Part shown: positions 36,927 through 48,926 of the stretch, in pieces
Layout of the letters: every line of letters begins with the position of its first letter
Numbering within the stretch: the stretch's first letter is position 1
Assembly (NCBI RefSeq): GCF_012027495.1
Contig: NZ_SNUK01000001.1
Location: forward strand, 186,001 to 250,000
Direction of reading: 5' to 3'
Length of the DNA stretch: 64,000 nucleotides
Source of the DNA: Thermococcus sp. JdF3
GTDB taxonomy: Archaea > Methanobacteriota_B > Thermococci > Thermococcales > Thermococcaceae
The notes under the pieces: generated by a model
Told to the model about the DNA's origin: nothing
The model's database searches: none
Seen by the model: only the letters and a program-made list of their open reading frames with translations
Position numbers and translations under genes: made by a program

Positions 36927-38222
36927 ATGATTAAGCCCCGCGATGAGCTCGGAACTGCTATGACCGATTCTGCCCAGAAGATAGTGCTCCTCGGAAGCGG
37001 TGAGCTTGGAAAGGAGATAGCCATCGAGGCCCAGCGCCTCGGCGTGGAAGTTATCGCCGTTGACCGCTACGCCAACGCTCCGGCCATGCAGGTTGCACAC
37101 CGCTCCTACGTCGGTGACATGAAGAACGCTGACTTCCTCTGGAGCGTCATCGAGCGCGAAAGGCCGGATGCGATAATCCCTGAGATAGAGGCCATAAACC
37201 TTGACGCCCTCTTCGAGCTTGAGAAGGACGGCCACTTCGTCGTCCCGAACGCCAAGGCCACGTGGATAGCGATGCACCGCGAGAGGACGAGGGAAGCCCT
37301 CGCGAAGGAAGCTAAAGTTCCGACCTCACGCTACGCCTACGCAACGACCCTCGACGAGCTCTACGATGCCTGCGAGAAGATCGGCTACCCCTGCCACACC
37401 AAGGCCATAATGAGCTCCTCGGGAAAGGGCTCCTACTTCGTGAAGGGCCCGGAGGACGTTCCGAAGGCCTGGGAGGTGGCCAAGATGGAGGCCCGCGGCA
37501 GCGCCGACAAGATAATCGTCGAGGAGCACATAGACTTCGACGTTGAGATAACCGAGCTTGCCGTCAGGCACTACGACGAGAACGGTGAGATCGTTACCAC
37601 CTTCCCGAAGCCGGTCGGCCACTACCAGATTGACGGCGACTATCACGCGAGCTGGCAGCCGGCGGAGATAAGCGAAAAGGCCGAGCGCGAGGTTTACAGG
37701 GTAGCCAAGCGCATAACGGACGTCCTCGGCGGCCTCGGACTGTTTGGCGTTGAGATGTTCGTTAAGGGCGACAAGGTCTGGGCGAACGAGGTCTCCCCGA
37801 GGCCCCACGATACGGGCATGGTTACGCTTGCATCCCATCCTACAGGGTTCTCCGAGTTCGGACTCCACCTCAGGGCAGTCCTCGGCCTTTCGATACCCGG
37901 CGAGTGGGTCGAAGAGTATCGTCTGTTCCCGCTCCTAACGCCCGCAGCTACTCACGTAATCAAGGCCAACGTTTCAGGCTACTCCCCGCGCTTCCGCGGC
38001 TTGGTCAGAGCCATGAGCGTCCCCAGCTCGACGATTCGTCTCTTTGGAAAGCCTGAGGCATACCCTGGCAGAAGGCTGGGTGTTGCGCTCGCGTGGGACA
38101 GGGATGTGCAGGAGGCAAAGAGACGTGCCGAGATGGTGGCGCATATGGTTGAGCTTAGAACCCGGAGTTCAGAGTGGCACTCCCAGGATTATGAAAAAGC
38201 CGGTCATCTCTGCGGGCTCTAG
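36927..38222 (+). CDS. purT: Formate-dependent phosphoribosylglycinamide formyltransferase
   Basis: 431 residues; ATP-grasp enzyme with GSGELGKEIAIEAQRLG at the N-terminus, PEIEAIN, IMSSSGKGSYFV, EEHIDFDVEITELAVR, EVSPRPHDTGMVTL and FGKPEAYPGRRLGVALA. It formylates GAR using formate and ATP instead of formyl-tetrahydrofolate, in keeping with the PurP-type enzymes below. Confidence 0.97.
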   Translation: MIKPRDELGTAMTDSAQKIVLLGSGELGKEIAIEAQRLGVEVIAVDRYANAPAMQVAHRSYVGDMKNADFLWSVIERERPDAIIPEIEAINLDALFELEKDGHFVVPNAKATWIAMHRERTREALAKEAKVPTSRYAYATTLDELYDACEKIGYPCHTKAIMSSSGKGSYFVKGPEDVPKAWEVAKMEARGSADKIIVEEHIDFDVEITELAVRHYDENGEIVTTFPKPVGHYQIDGDYHASWQPAEISEKAEREVYRVAKRITDVLGGLGLFGVEMFVKGDKVWANEVSPRPHDTGMVTLASHPTGFSEFGLHLRAVLGLSIPGEWVEEYRLFPLLTPAATHVIKANVSGYSPRFRGLVRAMSVPSSTIRLFGKPEAYPGRRLGVALAWDRDVQEAKRRAEMVAHMVELRTRSSEWHSQDYEKAGHLCGL

Positions 38223-38243
38223 CCCCTCCTCTCTTTGTTTAGG

Positions 38244-38261
38244 GTATGCACCAATGCATAC
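38244..38261. repeat. Inverted repeat in the purT-purE gap
   Basis: Perfect GTATGCA-CCAA-TGCATAC. The surrounding gap 38223-38462 is A/T-rich, carries no open frame longer than about 16 codons that I can find and shows nothing else recognisable. Confidence 0.5.
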
Positions 38262-38462
38262 AATCGGTCCAATAGTTTGGATAAAATCCGAAAAATTTAA
38301 ATTTTAGTATTCCAACTACATGCGTCTGGTGTTTGCTGGAATAAGATGCTTGAATGATGGGCCGATTTAAATATATGGATGAAACAAGTCGTGTGGAATA
38401 ATGCGTTGTGCGGGTTAAAATATTGGAATCGGGGGGTTTCCCCTCATTTCATTATATTTTGG

Positions 38463-38891
38463 CTACATTCTTCCCTTTTCGCGGTATTCCTCAAGCTTTT
38501 TTCTGAGCTTTTCATCCCCTAGCGCCAGAATCTCAACCGCCAGCAGGGCCGCGTTCTTTCCGTTGTCTATTCCCACTGCAGCAACCGGAACTCCGGGCGG
38601 CATCTGGGCTATGCTGAGGAGGGCGTCGAGGCCGTCGAGCTTCGCCGAAACGGGGACTCCTATAACGGGCTTAACTGTGTGGGCCGCTATCACACCCGGC
38701 AGCGCGGCGCTCAGACCTGCAATGGCGATGAAAACGTCGTAGTCTTTCCTGGCCAGCTCCTCAACCTTCTTCGGATTCCTGTGGGCCGAGGCGACCTCAA
38801 CGTCGTACTCAACGCCAAACTCGTCGAGAACTGCCGTAACCTTCTCCGCTATATGGGAATCGCTCCTGCTTCCCATCACCACGAGCACCTT
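38463..38891 (-). CDS. purE: 5-(carboxyamino)imidazole ribonucleotide mutase / AIR carboxylase, PurE
   Basis: 142 residues from the ATG after [49 protein letters not shown] and GVDNGKN-like ([12 protein letters not shown]) motifs are typical. It converts N5-CAIR or AIR to CAIR. No purK is in the window. Divergent from purD. Confidence 0.95.
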   Translation of the reverse strand, partial: KVLVVMGSRSDSHIAEKVTAVLDEFGVEYDVEVASAHRNPKKVEELARKDYDVFIAIAGLSAALPGVIAAHTVKPVIGVPVSAKLDGLDALLSIAQMPPGVPVAAVGIDNGKNAALLAVEILALGDEKLRKKLEEYREKGRM

Positions 38892-38923
38892 CATGGACTT
38901 CACCGGAGGAAGTTCACTTCGAC

Positions 38924-38934
38924 CTTTATAAATT
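38924..38934 (-). promoter_or_regulatory. purE promoter
   Basis: Minus-strand AATTTATAAAG, 33 bases before the start. Confidence 0.55.
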
Positions 38935-38958
38935 TTGTCATTTCAATGTAAAAACAAA

Positions 38959-38969
38959 GCTTAAAAACT
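38959..38969 (+). promoter_or_regulatory. purD promoter
   Basis: GCTTAAAAACT as TATA, preceded by TTGTCA...ATG...AAAA as at purC; GGTGAAGCTC is the ribosome binding site. Confidence 0.55.
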
Positions 38970-38999
38970 TAAGTTTTTGACAAATACATGGTGAAGCTC

Positions 39000-40316
39000 A
39001 TGAAGGTTCTGCTCGTTGGAGGCGGCGGTAGGGAGAACGCCATCGGTGAGGCGCTCGTGAGAAGCGGCGCCGAGCTGTACGTCGTTTCGAAGCACAGAAA
39101 CCCCGGGCTGGCAAGGCTGGCAAAGGACTACGGTCTGGCCAGGGAAACGGATATCGAGAAAGTTATCGAACTCGCCAGGGGATGGGGAATAGAACTTGCC
39201 TTCATAGGCCCGGAGGCCCCCCTGGAGAGGGGGATCGTTGATGCGCTCGAGGAGAAGGGTATCCCTGCGGTGGGGCCGACCAGGGAAGCTGCACAGCTCG
39301 AGACCAACAAGGCCTTCGCTAGGGCCTTCATGGAGAAGTATGAGATTCCCGGCAGGAAGCTCTTCCGTGTCTTTGAGGACGTTACCGAGATGCGCTCGTG
39401 GATAGACGACTTCGGGAAGCCCGTCGTTGTGAAGCCCCTTGGCCTGACGGGCGGTAAGGGAGTTAAGGTCGTTGGCTACCAGTTGCGGGACAACGAGGAG
39501 GCCAAAGCCTACGCCGAGGAACTCATCAGGAGGGACGGTAAAGTCCTCATCGAGGAGCGCACCGACGGCGTTGAGTTCACCTTCCAGGTCTTTACGGATG
39601 GAAAGAAAGTGATTCCGATGCCCCTCGCCCAGGACTACCCCCACGCCTATGAGAACGACGAGGGGCCGATAACAGGGGGCATGGGCTCATACTCGTGCGC
39701 GAACGGCCTGCTGCCCTTCGTGACGCGCGAGGACTACGAAAAGGCCCTGGAGACGCTCAGGGCGACGGTCGAGGCGATGAGGAAGGAAGGAATCCCCTAC
39801 AGGGGAATTCTCTACGGCCAGTTCATGCTCTCCAAAGACGGTCCCGTCATAATCGAGTACAACGCCCGTTTCGGCGACCCCGAGGCGATGAACGTCCTCC
39901 CGCTCCTCAGGACGGGCCTGCTTGAGATCGCTGAGGGAATCGTTGACGGCAACCTTGGGAAGGCGGAGTTCGAAAACAAAGCCACCGTCGTCAAGTACCT
40001 CGCACCGAGGGGCTATCCAACGAACCCGATTAAAGGCGTTAAGGTCGAGGTAGATGAGGAAGCCGTTGTTAAAGCCGGAGCGAAGCTCTACTACGCGTCC
40101 ATTGATGAGAACTTTACGCTCCTCGGCTCGCGCGCCATAGCGGTCGTTGGAATCGCCGAAACCCAGGAGGGGGCGGAGAAGATAGCGCAGAGCGCCATCG
40201 GCCACGTGAAGGGTGAGCTCTTCTACCGCAGAGACGTGGGCACGAGGGAGAGCGTTGAGAAGAGGATTGGGCTGATGAGGGAGTTTGGAAAGGAGTTCGA
40301 GCCGAATTCATGCTGA
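39000..40316 (+). CDS. purD: Phosphoribosylamine-glycine ligase
   Basis: 438 residues from ATG 39000. ATP-grasp protein: VLLVGGGGRENAIGEAL, GPEAPLERGIVDALE, KPLGLTGGKGVKVV, PLAQDYPHAYENDEGP, NARFGDPEAMNVLPLL. It makes GAR from phosphoribosylamine, glycine and ATP. First gene of the purD-purP-purS-purQ-purL-purP run, in which the gaps never exceed 11 bases. Confidence 0.97.
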   Translation: MKVLLVGGGGRENAIGEALVRSGAELYVVSKHRNPGLARLAKDYGLARETDIEKVIELARGWGIELAFIGPEAPLERGIVDALEEKGIPAVGPTREAAQLETNKAFARAFMEKYEIPGRKLFRVFEDVTEMRSWIDDFGKPVVVKPLGLTGGKGVKVVGYQLRDNEEAKAYAEELIRRDGKVLIEERTDGVEFTFQVFTDGKKVIPMPLAQDYPHAYENDEGPITGGMGSYSCANGLLPFVTREDYEKALETLRATVEAMRKEGIPYRGILYGQFMLSKDGPVIIEYNARFGDPEAMNVLPLLRTGLLEIAEGIVDGNLGKAEFENKATVVKYLAPRGYPTNPIKGVKVEVDEEAVVKAGAKLYYASIDENFTLLGSRAIAVVGIAETQEGAEKIAQSAIGHVKGELFYRRDVGTRESVEKRIGLMREFGKEFEPNSC

Positions 40317-40326
40317 GGTGGTTAAC

Positions 40327-41469
40327 ATGATAAGCCGCGAGGAAATTTTGGGAGTCCTTGAGAGGTACGACCCTGAGAAGATAACCGTCGGCGTCCTCGG
40401 AAGCCACTCCGCGCTGGACATAGCCGATGGAGCAAAGGAGGAGGGCCTTCCAGTTTTAGTTGTCGCCCAGAGGGGCAGGCACAGGACCTACGCCGAGTAC
40501 TTCAAGCTGAGGAAGACGAGGGATAACCTAACCAAGGGCTTCATTGACGAGGTAATCGTCCTCGAGAAGTTTGCCCAAATCATTGACGTCCCGGAGGAGC
40601 TGGTAAGGAGGAACGTAATCTTTGTGCCAAACCGCTCCTTCGTGGTCTACACGGGCATAGACAGGGTGGAGAACGACTTCCGCGTTCCGCTCTTCGGGAG
40701 CAGGAACCTCCTCAGGAGCGAGGAGAGGAGCGAGGAGAAGAGCTACTACTGGCTCCTTGAGAAGGCCGGGCTTCCCTATCCGGAGCCCGTTAAGCCGGAG
40801 GAGATTGACGAGGTCGGCCTCGTCATCGTCAAGCTGCCGCACGCGAAGAAGAGGCTTGAGCGCGGCTTCTTCACGGCGGCAAGTTACAAGGAGTTCCGCG
40901 AGAAGGCGGAGAGGCTCATCAGGCTCGGCGTAATCACCGAGGAGGACCTCGTGAGGGCCAGAATCGAGCGCTACATCATAGGCCCGGTCTTCAACTTCGA
41001 CTTCTTCTACTCGCCGATAGATGGGGAGATTGAGCTCCTGGGAATCGACTGGCGCTTCGAAACCAGCTTAGACGGCCACGTTCGCCTGCCCGCTTCCCAG
41101 CAGCTGACCCTGCCGGAGCACCAGTTCGAGCCTGAATACACCGTGACGGGCCACGCTTCCTCAACGCTCCGTGAGAGCCTTCTGGAGAAGGTCTTCGACA
41201 TGGCCGAGCGCTACGTCAGGGCGACGCGGGAGTACTATCCACCCGGAATAATCGGGCCCTTTACGCTCCAGACGGCCGTTGACAAGGATCTCAACTTCTA
41301 CATCTACGATGTAGCCCCGAGGACGGGCGGTGGAACCAACATCCACATGGCGATGGGTCACCCCTACGGTAACGCCCTCTGGAGGAAGCCGATGAGCACC
41401 GGAAGGAGGATTGCCCTCGAGATAAAGCGCGCGGTTGAGCTGGACGAGCTTGAGAAGGTGGTAACGTGA
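40327..41469 (+). CDS. PurP-family ATP-grasp enzyme, divergent paralogue
   Basis: 380 residues. Related over its length to the PurP at 44538 (both have SHSALdI/qI, GSxSrnl-type substrate loops, RYIIGPVFNFDFFYS versus [15 protein letters not shown], and the C-terminal PMSTGRRIALE). PurP proper makes FAICAR from AICAR, formate and ATP. This longer paralogue, placed between purD and purS, is of uncertain reaction; it may be a second FAICAR synthetase or use a related substrate. Confidence 0.85.
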   Translation: MISREEILGVLERYDPEKITVGVLGSHSALDIADGAKEEGLPVLVVAQRGRHRTYAEYFKLRKTRDNLTKGFIDEVIVLEKFAQIIDVPEELVRRNVIFVPNRSFVVYTGIDRVENDFRVPLFGSRNLLRSEERSEEKSYYWLLEKAGLPYPEPVKPEEIDEVGLVIVKLPHAKKRLERGFFTAASYKEFREKAERLIRLGVITEEDLVRARIERYIIGPVFNFDFFYSPIDGEIELLGIDWRFETSLDGHVRLPASQQLTLPEHQFEPEYTVTGHASSTLRESLLEKVFDMAERYVRATREYYPPGIIGPFTLQTAVDKDLNFYIYDVAPRTGGGTNIHMAMGHPYGNALWRKPMSTGRRIALEIKRAVELDELEKVVT

Positions 41470-41479
41470 GGTGGTTGAA

Positions 41480-41722
41480 ATGAAGTGGAAGGTTACCGTC
41501 ATCGTTCGCCTCAAGGAAGGCCTCAACGACCCGGAAGGAAGGGTCATAGGAAACGCCCTCAGGAACCTAGGTTTTGCCGTGGAGAACCTTCGCGTTCCCA
41601 AGTACTTCGAGTTCGAGCTGGAGAGCGAGAAGCCTGAGCAAGAGGTCGAGGAGATGTGCAGAAAGCTCCTTGCCAACCCCCTGATCCACAACTACGAGTA
41701 CAGCATCGAACCGGTGAGCTGA
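41480..41722 (+). CDS. purS: FGAM synthase subunit PurS
   Basis: 80 residues from MKWKVTVIV after [32 protein letters not shown] is the family signature. Structural bridge of the PurLQS complex; one base separates it from purQ. Confidence 0.95.
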   Translation: MKWKVTVIVRLKEGLNDPEGRVIGNALRNLGFAVENLRVPKYFEFELESEKPEQEVEEMCRKLLANPLIHNYEYSIEPVS

Positions 41723-41723
41723 G

Positions 41724-42395
41724 ATGGTTCGCTTTGCTGTGATAGCCTTTCCGGGAACCAACTGCGACTTCGAAACGGAGAGGGCCATACGAAGGGCCGG
41801 TGCAGAGGCCGAGCGCGTCTGGTACAGAGTCAATCTCAAGGACTTCGACGGCGTGGTTTTGCCCGGCGGCTTCAGCTACGCCGACTACCTCAGGGCCGGA
41901 GCGATAGCGGCGAGGCAGGGGATTATGGAGGAGGTTAAGGAGTTCGCCCGCGAGGGAAGGCCCGTTCTGGGGATATGCAACGGCTTTCAAATCCTTACTG
42001 AGGCCGGTCTTCTGCCCGGGGCTTTGAGGCCCAACAGGGTTCCGCGGTTCCTCTGCAGGTGGGTCCACCTCCGCGTTGAAGACACTGAAACGCCCTTTAC
42101 TACCCTTTACGAGCCCGGCGAGGTTATCAGAATGCCGATAGCCCACGCGGAGGGTAACTACTACGTAGACGACCCCTCTAAGGTCAGAATCGTCTTCCAG
42201 TACAGCGACGAAAAGGGTAACGTAACCGAAAAAGCGAACCCAAACGGCTCGGTTCTCAACATAGCGGCCGTAGCCAACGAGGGGGGCAACGTCCTCGGAA
42301 CCATGCCCCACCCGGAGCGCGCGAGCGACCGCTTTCTGGGTAGCGAGGACGGTCTGAGGCTCTTCAGGAGCATGGTGGAGTGGGCGAGGAGGTGA
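41724..42395 (+). CDS. purQ: FGAM synthase glutaminase subunit PurQ
   Basis: 223 residues; [31 protein letters not shown], the nucleophile GICNGFQIL and His in MPHPERA. Supplies ammonia to PurL. Confidence 0.97.
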   Translation: MVRFAVIAFPGTNCDFETERAIRRAGAEAERVWYRVNLKDFDGVVLPGGFSYADYLRAGAIAARQGIMEEVKEFAREGRPVLGICNGFQILTEAGLLPGALRPNRVPRFLCRWVHLRVEDTETPFTTLYEPGEVIRMPIAHAEGNYYVDDPSKVRIVFQYSDEKGNVTEKANPNGSVLNIAAVANEGGNVLGTMPHPERASDRFLGSEDGLRLFRSMVEWARR

Positions 42396-42399
42396 TGGA

Positions 42400-45533
<3,134 letters not shown>

Positions 45534-45558
45534 AACTGTCTAATTTCCGCTCGGATAG

Positions 45559-45568
45559 GTTTATAAAT
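45559..45568 (+). promoter_or_regulatory. guaAB promoter
   Basis: GTTTATAAAT, about 34 bases before the start; GGTGGTGCTC is the ribosome binding site. Confidence 0.6.
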
Positions 45569-45601
45569 TGACGTCCGAATGGTTGGCAAAAGGTGGTGCT
45601 C

Positions 45602-46525
45602 ATGTGGGAGAGGTTCATCGAGGAGAAAGTTGAGGAGATAAGGAATACGGTCGGTGACGGGAAGGCCATAATAGCGCTCTCCGGCGGCGTTGACAGCTCG
45701 GTCGCAGCGGTGCTTGCTTACAAGGCCATAGGCGATAGACTCCACGCCGTCTTTGTGAACACCGGCTTCATGAGGAAGAACGAGCCGGAATTCGTCGTCA
45801 GGACCTTCCGCGACGAGTTCGGGCTCAACCTGCACTACGTCGATGCCGGCGAGCGCTTTTTCAGAGAGCTCAAAGGCGTAACCGATCCGGAGGAGAAGAG
45901 GAAGATAATCGGCAGGGTCTTCATCGAGGTCTTCGAGGAGGTCGCAAGGGAGATTGACGCCCAGTTTCTCATTCAGGGAACCATAGCCCCGGACTGGATT
46001 GAGAGCAGGGGCAAAATCAAGAGCCACCACAACGTTGGAGGTCTGCCCGAGAGGCTCAACCTCAAGCTAATCGAGCCACTCCGCGACCTCTACAAGGACG
46101 AGGTCAGGGAGCTTGGCAGGGAGCTCGGCCTCCCGGAGAAGATATACAACCGCATGCCCTTCCCGGGGCCTGGTCTTGCCGTCCGCGTCCTCGGCGAGGT
46201 CACTCCGGAGAAGGTCGCCATCGTTAGGGAGGCAAACGCCATAGTCGAGGAGGAAATCGAGAGGGCCGGGCTGAGGCCCTGGCAGGCCTTCGCCGTTCTG
46301 CTGGGAGTGAAGACCGTCGGCGTTCAGGGCGACATAAGGGCCTACAAGGAAACGATAGCGGTTCGCGTCGTTGAGAGCCTCGACGGCATGACGGCAAATG
46401 CCATGAACGTCCCCTTCGAGGTCCTCCAGAGAATAGCCTTCAGGATAACGAGCGAGATTCCCGATGTTGGAAGGGTGCTCTACGACATCACCAACAAGCC
46501 TCCAGCAACGATTGAGTTCGAGTGA
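45602..46525 (+). CDS. guaAB: GMP synthase, ATP-pyrophosphatase subunit B
   Basis: 307 residues; PP-loop [73 protein letters not shown] and C-terminal KPPATIEFE. Adenylates XMP and transfers ammonia to give GMP. In many archaea the two GMP synthase subunits are encoded separately, as here; subunit A begins at 47191, beyond a TA pair. Confidence 0.97.
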   Translation: MWERFIEEKVEEIRNTVGDGKAIIALSGGVDSSVAAVLAYKAIGDRLHAVFVNTGFMRKNEPEFVVRTFRDEFGLNLHYVDAGERFFRELKGVTDPEEKRKIIGRVFIEVFEEVAREIDAQFLIQGTIAPDWIESRGKIKSHHNVGGLPERLNLKLIEPLRDLYKDEVRELGRELGLPEKIYNRMPFPGPGLAVRVLGEVTPEKVAIVREANAIVEEEIERAGLRPWQAFAVLLGVKTVGVQGDIRAYKETIAVRVVESLDGMTANAMNVPFEVLQRIAFRITSEIPDVGRVLYDITNKPPATIEFE

Positions 46526-46568
46526 GAACCTTTATTTATTTTCAAGGGGAGTTTAAAACGGTGAGAGT

Positions 46569-46760
46569 ATGGAAGTCATAGAAGCCGTCTACGAAGATGG
46601 GGTCCTAAAGCCCCTCAAAAAGCCCCACTTGAGGGAGGGGGAGAAGGTCAGGATAAAAATAATCGCGAGGGATATCGCGGAGTTCATCAGGACAGCAGAA
46701 GGAATCGAGAGGCCCAGAAAAGACCCCCTTCAAATGCTGAATGAGGTGAGGGAGCGTTGA
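46569..46760 (+). CDS. DUF104-family antitoxin
   Basis: 63 residues; [22 protein letters not shown] then [10 protein letters not shown], the DUF104 pattern, followed by an acidic/basic helix. GGTGAGAGT precedes the ATG. Its TGA stop lies inside the toxin's TTGA start. Confidence 0.85.
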   Translation: MEVIEAVYEDGVLKPLKKPHLREGEKVRIKIIARDIAEFIRTAEGIERPRKDPLQMLNEVRER

Positions 46761-47194
46761 GGTTCGTCCTCGATGCGTCGCTTCTCATCGATGCCTTTTC
46801 TATCTACGACGAAACGAGGCGGGAACTCGCGCTGGGGGTTTTCGATGCCATCAAGGATCACGAGCTCTACGCTCCCAGGATATGCCAGGTTGAGTTCGTG
46901 AACGTCCTGAGAAGATTCACACCGGAGGAAAACGTCAGGAAGTTCCTGGGGGTGTTTGATTTCATAACCCTCGTTGGGGAGTCCGAATTCTTTGAGACCG
47001 CCCTTGAGCTTTCCTTCAGGATTCACTCACGCGCAGCTGACTCCTGTTACATTGCAGCTGCAAAGACGTTGAATGCAGTTCTATTAACCAATGACCGCAG
47101 AATGGCCGAGAACTCTCGTGAGGTCGGTGTGTCAGCTTTTTATCTGCTTGAGGAGTCTAACGAGTTTTTCAAGCTCGTGGGGGTGAATGGATGA
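46757..47194 (+). CDS. PIN-domain toxin (VapC-like)
   Basis: 145 residues from a TTG start that overlaps the antitoxin stop. PIN acidic residues: [39 protein letters not shown] and LLTNDRRM. Its TGA stop overlaps the guaAA ATG (ATGATAG), so synthesis of the toxin and of GMP synthase subunit A is coupled. Confidence 0.87.
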   Translation: MRFVLDASLLIDAFSIYDETRRELALGVFDAIKDHELYAPRICQVEFVNVLRRFTPEENVRKFLGVFDFITLVGESEFFETALELSFRIHSRAADSCYIAAAKTLNAVLLTNDRRMAENSREVGVSAFYLLEESNEFFKLVGVNG

Positions 47195-47757
47195 TAGTCA
47201 TAATGGACAACGGGGGCCAGTACGTCCACAGGATTTGGAGGACTTTGCGCTATCTGGGTGTCGAGGCGAGGATAATCCCGAACACAACGCCGCTTGAGGA
47301 GATAAAGGCGATGAAGCCCAAAGGCATAATCTTCTCCGGCGGACCGGACATAAACAGGACCGGCAACTGCTCCGCTGTTCTTGAGCACTACGAGGAGTTC
47401 AACGTCCCAGTCCTCGGCATCTGCCTCGGCCACCAGCTGATAGCGAGGCACTTCGGAGGGAAGGTCGGCAGGGGTGAGAAGGCCGAGTACAGCCTCGTTG
47501 AGATTGAAATAATCGAGGAGAACGACATCTTCCGCGGGCTTCCGGAGAGGCTCAGGGTCTGGGAGAGCCACATGGACGAGGTGAAGGAGCTGCCCGAGGG
47601 CTTCAAGCTCCTCGCGAGGAGCGAGACCTGTCCGGTCGAGGCCATGAAGCACGAGAGCCTTCCCATCTACGGCGTCCAGTTCCATCCAGAGGTTGCCCAC
47701 ACCGAGCACGGCTCCGAGATATACCGCAACTTTGCGGAGCTCTGCGGCGAGCTCTAG
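47191..47757 (+). CDS. guaAA: GMP synthase, glutamine amidotransferase subunit A
   Basis: 188 residues; [30 protein letters not shown], nucleophile [15 protein letters not shown] and catalytic His in [15 protein letters not shown]. Provides ammonia to the B subunit. It has no visible promoter and no spacing from the toxin gene. Confidence 0.97.
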   Translation: MIVIMDNGGQYVHRIWRTLRYLGVEARIIPNTTPLEEIKAMKPKGIIFSGGPDINRTGNCSAVLEHYEEFNVPVLGICLGHQLIARHFGGKVGRGEKAEYSLVEIEIIEENDIFRGLPERLRVWESHMDEVKELPEGFKLLARSETCPVEAMKHESLPIYGVQFHPEVAHTEHGSEIYRNFAELCGEL

Positions 47758-47880
47758 TCAGCTGGTCCATCCCCTCATCATCTTTTTTCGGCAGCGGGTT
47801 TGTTCATCATCCCGTCATTTTCAAATCCGTGTCGTTGTTTAAACGTTACTATTTACGATATCTGATTGCAAACACGAAAA

Positions 47881-47890
47881 CTTTTTAAAA
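47881..47890 (+). promoter_or_regulatory. Promoter of the 91-residue gene
   Basis: CGAAAA followed by CTTTTTAAAA, about 35 bases before the GTG start. Confidence 0.5.
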
Positions 47891-47919
47891 TTCCGTGGGT
47901 TACTATTTGTGGTGATAGT

Positions 47920-48195
47920 GTGGGGCACACTGTGTACTACCGGATCGAGGTCTCGGATTGGGAGGGGTTCCGTGAGTTCATCGCCGGAATCTGCGGGGGG
48001 CTTGGGTTGGAGTTGATCCTGGGGGACGAGAGCATCCTGATCATTCCCGGGTGCCGCGGTGTCGAGCCGCTGGAGATCAGAAAAAAAGGCAGGGGATTCG
48101 TCAAGACGAACCTCATCGAGCCCTGCCACTCGCTCTACCTTCTCGTCCTTCACTCGGTTTCTTCCTTCGGCTCGGTTGAGCTCTGGGAGGACTGA
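47920..48195 (+). CDS. 91-residue protein of unknown function
   Basis: Starts at GTG 47920 after GTGGTGATA; the frame is open further upstream, but no start there fits the promoter. Sequence begins MGHTVYYRIEVSDWEGF and has a mixed alpha/beta pattern with two cysteines (CGGLGLE and PGCRGVE). No domain recognised. The last 46 bases overlap the convergent DUF2101-like gene. Confidence 0.6.
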   Translation: MGHTVYYRIEVSDWEGFREFIAGICGGLGLELILGDESILIIPGCRGVEPLEIRKKGRGFVKTNLIEPCHSLYLLVLHSVSSFGSVELWED

Positions 48196-48908
48196 TCGAG
48201 GTAGACCTCCAGTATCCTTGAGGGTCTGGCGCTACGGAAGGCCCTGTCCTCAACCAGAACCTTCACCACTCTTCCCGGTTCGGCCTCCGGGACGGCTGGA
48301 AGCCAGTAGAGGCCGGGCTTGACGTTCGCCGCTATGTCGTCGTGGATGAATACCCTCACGAGATCGTTTCTGACCTCTTCAACGACGCCGTAGGTGTGGT
48401 CCCTTCCGAAGGTCGCCTTGAAGTAGTGGCGGAAGGCGAGAACCACTATGGCTATGGCAGAAACGTAGGCGTAGTGGTGGTAGATTTCTGGAGATGTGAG
48501 CCTCAGCAGGGAGTATCCAAGGAAGGCGAGGAAAGAGATGGTGGAGATTCCATAGTAAAAAACCCTGTACGGTTTTTCTTCGATGAGAAAGCTGCCGTGG
48601 CGGATGAGGACGTACCTCAGGTAGATGAAATACGGGACGGCCACTGACAGGACGTGGACGGGTTTCCCCCCGAGCAGAATTATCAGGAAGTTCGCGGCCA
48701 GGTATGCCATGAAGCAGAGCTGGAGGTGGAGGCTGATGAGTTCGTGGATTGTGAACGTCTTTGCCCTCATTATCCTGGAGGAAAGCGGAAATCTGGGAGG
48801 ACTTTTTGAGGGAGTCGGAAACGCGAGTTTTCTAATTTTATTCCCCGCTTTTATCACCGCCTCCTCCGCCACTCTCCCTATGTCGTAGAGGGTATCCTCC
48901 AGGCTCAT
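48150..48908 (-). CDS. DUF2101-like membrane protein, last gene of the CetZ/pilin operon
   Basis: 252 residues: a soluble N-terminus, three to four hydrophobic segments (HLQLCFMAYLAANFLIILL, VHVLSVAVPYFIYL, GISTISFLAFLGYSLL and AYVSAIAIVVLAF) and a cytosolic C-terminal domain (YGVVEEVRNDLVRVFIHDDIAANV...GLYWLP). This resembles the archaeal DUF2101 family, assigned from memory. It follows the last pilin-like gene by 18 bases, so it belongs to the same transcript. Role unknown. Confidence 0.7.
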   Translation of the reverse strand: MSLEDTLYDIGRVAEEAVIKAGNKIRKLAFPTPSKSPPRFPLSSRIMRAKTFTIHELISLHLQLCFMAYLAANFLIILLGGKPVHVLSVAVPYFIYLRYVLIRHGSFLIEEKPYRVFYYGISTISFLAFLGYSLLRLTSPEIYHHYAYVSAIAIVVLAFRHYFKATFGRDHTYGVVEEVRNDLVRVFIHDDIAANVKPGLYWLPAVPEAEPGRVVKVLVEDRAFRSARPSRILEVYLDQSSQSSTEPKEETE

Positions 48909-48926
48909 TATTTAACCCCCTTTTGC

